Positions 5,249-6,708 of a DNA stretch of 6,708 bases are shown one piece after another (the stretch's first letter is position 1; each line of letters starts with the position of its first letter). Below the pieces are notes generated by a model. It was not told where the DNA came from. It did not search any database and saw only the letters and a list, made by a program, of their open reading frames with translations. Origin of the DNA: Deltaproteobacteria bacterium. Its GTDB lineage: Bacteria > Myxococcota_A > UBA9042 > DTJE01. The stretch covers positions 1 through 6,708 of the forward strand of contig JAADHL010000290.1 of assembly GCA_013151875.1 (NCBI GenBank), in the 5' to 3' direction. The translations under genes were made by a program, and so were the position numbers.

Positions 5249-6708
5249 TGGCAACCACCATGAAATCGACGGTCGGCGTGCCGTCACTCGATGGGCCCAG
5301 GGAGGCGCGCACCGTCCGGCCGGACAGGGGTCCGTTGGCAAACAGGAAATCGGAAGCCGGCCTTGAAAACAGCCTTGTGACGCCGGCTTCCACGGCGCTG
5401 GCATCGCCCTTGCCCAGGCTGCAAAAATGGGCAATGGAATCAACAAGTTCAGGGGCCGTTTCAATTCCCACACCCAGGTCCCTTTCCATGTCGTGGAGCG
5501 CCCGTCGGATCAGACGCATCGCCAGTTCCCTGATCATTGCCCCGCGCAGTGGCCTGAAAGCAAGGATCCCGTCAGTAGCGGCGACGAGGTCGCCTGGAAG
5601 CAGACGCCTGCAACGAGCCCTGACCGCGGCCTTGGACGCGCCCCTTTCATCCGACTCGCCGACTCCGAATCCAACCGTACGCGAACCTGACTCATCATCA
5701 CCTGACGAATCGAATCCGGCGGTAAGGACATGGACCGTGTTCCTGAAGTCCATCCTGCGGCCGCGGCGATCCGTGGCCGTGCCCTCGGTCAGTATCTGGG
5801 TCAGCAGACCCTGGACCGACCTATGGGCCTGTTCCACGTGACGCCACTGAATCACCAGGAACGGGCGTCGCGTCAGCGCGTCCGAAAGAAGGCCGCCTTC
5901 ATCGTGCCCCACGTAACCCGGGGGCGAGCCTATCAGGTGTGAAAGGGCATGGGCCTCGTTGTAATCGGACATGTCGATGTCCATGAACGCCTGTTCGGAA
6001 CCGAAAAGGAACTCGGCGATCGCCTGCGCGGTCGTGCGCTTCCCGACGCCCTTGGGCCCGGCGAAGATGAAAGACCCGAGGGGTCGTCTTGAACCGAAAC
6101 GGCTCCAGTTCTGTCCCAGGATGCGCGACACCTCATCGACACATTCGTCGTGCCCAACGACCTTTTCCCGCAAAAAGACATCCAGTCCACGCAACCCTTC
6201 CGACGGCGACACGGACAGAAATTCCACCGGCAGATCCACCAGACCGGCCAGCACGGCGACGATATCCTTTCTTTCCACCAGACAGCGCGCCTCGCGTCCG
6301 ACCCGGGCCCCCGCCCTGTCAAGCAGGTCGATGGCCTTGGCAGGCAGGCTCCGGTCCGCGATGAACCTGTCGGTCAGGCGGACCGATGACCTCAACGCAT
6401 CCTGGGTGAATTCGACCCCGTGAAATTTTTCGTAGATCGAGGCCACCCCCTCGATGATCAGGTCCGCTTCTTCCTGGGTGGGCTCCCTCAGGGTGACGAT
6501 TTCGAATCGTCGGTTCAAGGCGGAATCCGGTTGGATGTGCTGCTGGTACTCACCGAACGTGGTGGCGCCGATGCATGGAAACTCCCCGCGCGCCAGGGCC
6601 CCCTTGAGGTCGTTGGAGGCGTCGAGGCTTCCATCGCCCACTCCGGCCCCAATCAGGGTATGTATCTCGTCGATGAAGAGGATGACCCTGCGGTGGGCCG
6701 CAAGCACC
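5241..6708 (-). CDS. ClpA/ClpC-type AAA+ protein with degenerate second ATPase domain (partial, C-terminal part)
   Basis: Clp/Hsp100 proteins are hexameric unfoldases that thread proteins through a pore, often into ClpP. The 488 visible residues (numbered from the window edge) begin just before the first domain's Walker B ILFIDEIHTLIGAG (9-22). Sensor 1 (GATT, 47-50), paired arginines LNRRF (64-68) and LPAKAIDLLD (121-130) look normal. The link to the second domain is short with no M domain, as in ClpA. In that domain Walker A reads GPKGVGKR (217-224, Arg for Thr), the Walker B Asp-Glu is Arg289-His290, the sensor-1 Asn is Gly331, the arginine finger is Ala377 and the sensor-2 Arg is Ala436. 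The GYVG pore loop (264-267) and a VGF tripeptide (345-347) in the ClpP-docking position remain. The reading frame is continuous, so this is divergence and not a frameshift. The N-terminus is outside the window. It is first of three overlapping genes with two PilT-type ATPases. Confidence 0.9.
   Translation of the reverse strand, partial: VLAAHRRVILFIDEIHTLIGAGVGDGSLDASNDLKGALARGEFPCIGATTFGEYQQHIQPDSALNRRFEIVTLREPTQEEADLIIEGVASIYEKFHGVEFTQDALRSSVRLTDRFIADRSLPAKAIDLLDRAGARVGREARCLVERKDIVAVLAGLVDLPVEFLSVSPSEGLRGLDVFLREKVVGHDECVDEVSRILGQNWSRFGSRRPLGSFIFAGPKGVGKRTTAQAIAEFLFGSEQAFMDIDMSDYNEAHALSHLIGSPPGYVGHDEGGLLSDALTRRPFLVIQWRHVEQAHRSVQGLLTQILTEGTATDRRGRRMDFRNTVHVLTAGFDSSGDDESGSRTVGFGVGESDERGASKAAVRARCRRLLPGDLVAATDGILAFRPLRGAMIRELAMRLIRRALHDMERDLGVGIETAPELVDSIAHFCSLGKGDASAVEAGVTRLFSRPASDFLFANGPLSGRTVRASLGPSSDGTPTVDFMVVAND

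Noticed and set aside
5249..5473. A 75-residue upstream extension of the HEAT-PilT protein (start at 5473).
   Set aside because: It lies wholly over the conserved C-terminus of the Clp-like gene in another frame, is rich in Pro, Trp and Arg like a shadow frame, and a good coupled ATG with ribosome site exists at 5248.
5823..5858. Possible frameshift or sequencing error explaining the lost Walker B in the Clp-like protein.
   Set aside because: The alignment is ungapped from RRPF through EQAH to MDFRNTV in one frame, and catalytic positions far away are also replaced, so a local frameshift cannot explain the pattern.

Overview
This is a GC-rich bacterial window in which every supportable gene lies on the minus strand. 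In transcription order (right to left) it holds: the C-terminal part of a ClpA/ClpC-type AAA+ protein; a HEAT-repeat/PilT fusion ATPase; a stand-alone PilT-type ATPase; an unrecognised single-pass membrane protein with a PEGA-like domain; D-aminoacyl-tRNA deacylase (dtd); a tRNA-Arg(CCG); and the N-terminal part of D-3-phosphoglycerate dehydrogenase (serA). PilT-type ATPases, an encoded tRNA CCA end and a ClpA-type unfoldase suggest a Gram-negative, possibly deltaproteobacterial-like organism. That placement is inference and weak.

Right half (2269-6708): three tightly packed genes that look like one operon. The Clp-like gene overlaps the HEAT-PilT gene by 8 bases, and the HEAT-PilT gene overlaps the second pilT by 14 bases. 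Both PilT-type proteins keep Walker A, Asp box, Walker B and His box motifs and look catalytically competent. The Clp-like protein is the surprise. Its first ATPase domain looks normal in the visible part, but in the second the Walker A Thr, both Walker B acidic residues, the sensor-1 Asn, the arginine finger and the sensor-2 Arg all appear replaced. The GYVG pore loop and a VGF tripeptide in the ClpP-loop position remain. It may therefore be an unfoldase with a dead, structural second ring that works with type IV pilus-like retraction motors.

Middle (1140-2268): a good sigma70-like promoter (TTGACG, 18 bases, TATAGT) sits just after the pilT stop. A 13-bp hairpin begins at about the predicted transcription start. 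Downstream is the membrane protein, with a cytoplasmic acidic N-terminus, one membrane segment, a short coiled coil and a PEGA-like fold interrupted by an insertion.

Left part (1-1139): housekeeping genes. dtd removes D-amino acids from mischarged tRNA. tRNA-Arg(CCG) lies 41 bases after dtd and 37 bases before serA, with no visible terminator on either side, so the tRNA may be cut out of a longer transcript. serA starts serine biosynthesis and has a strong Shine-Dalgarno sequence.

The most interesting part of the window is the Clp-like / HEAT-PilT / PilT cluster. The left part looks ordinary.
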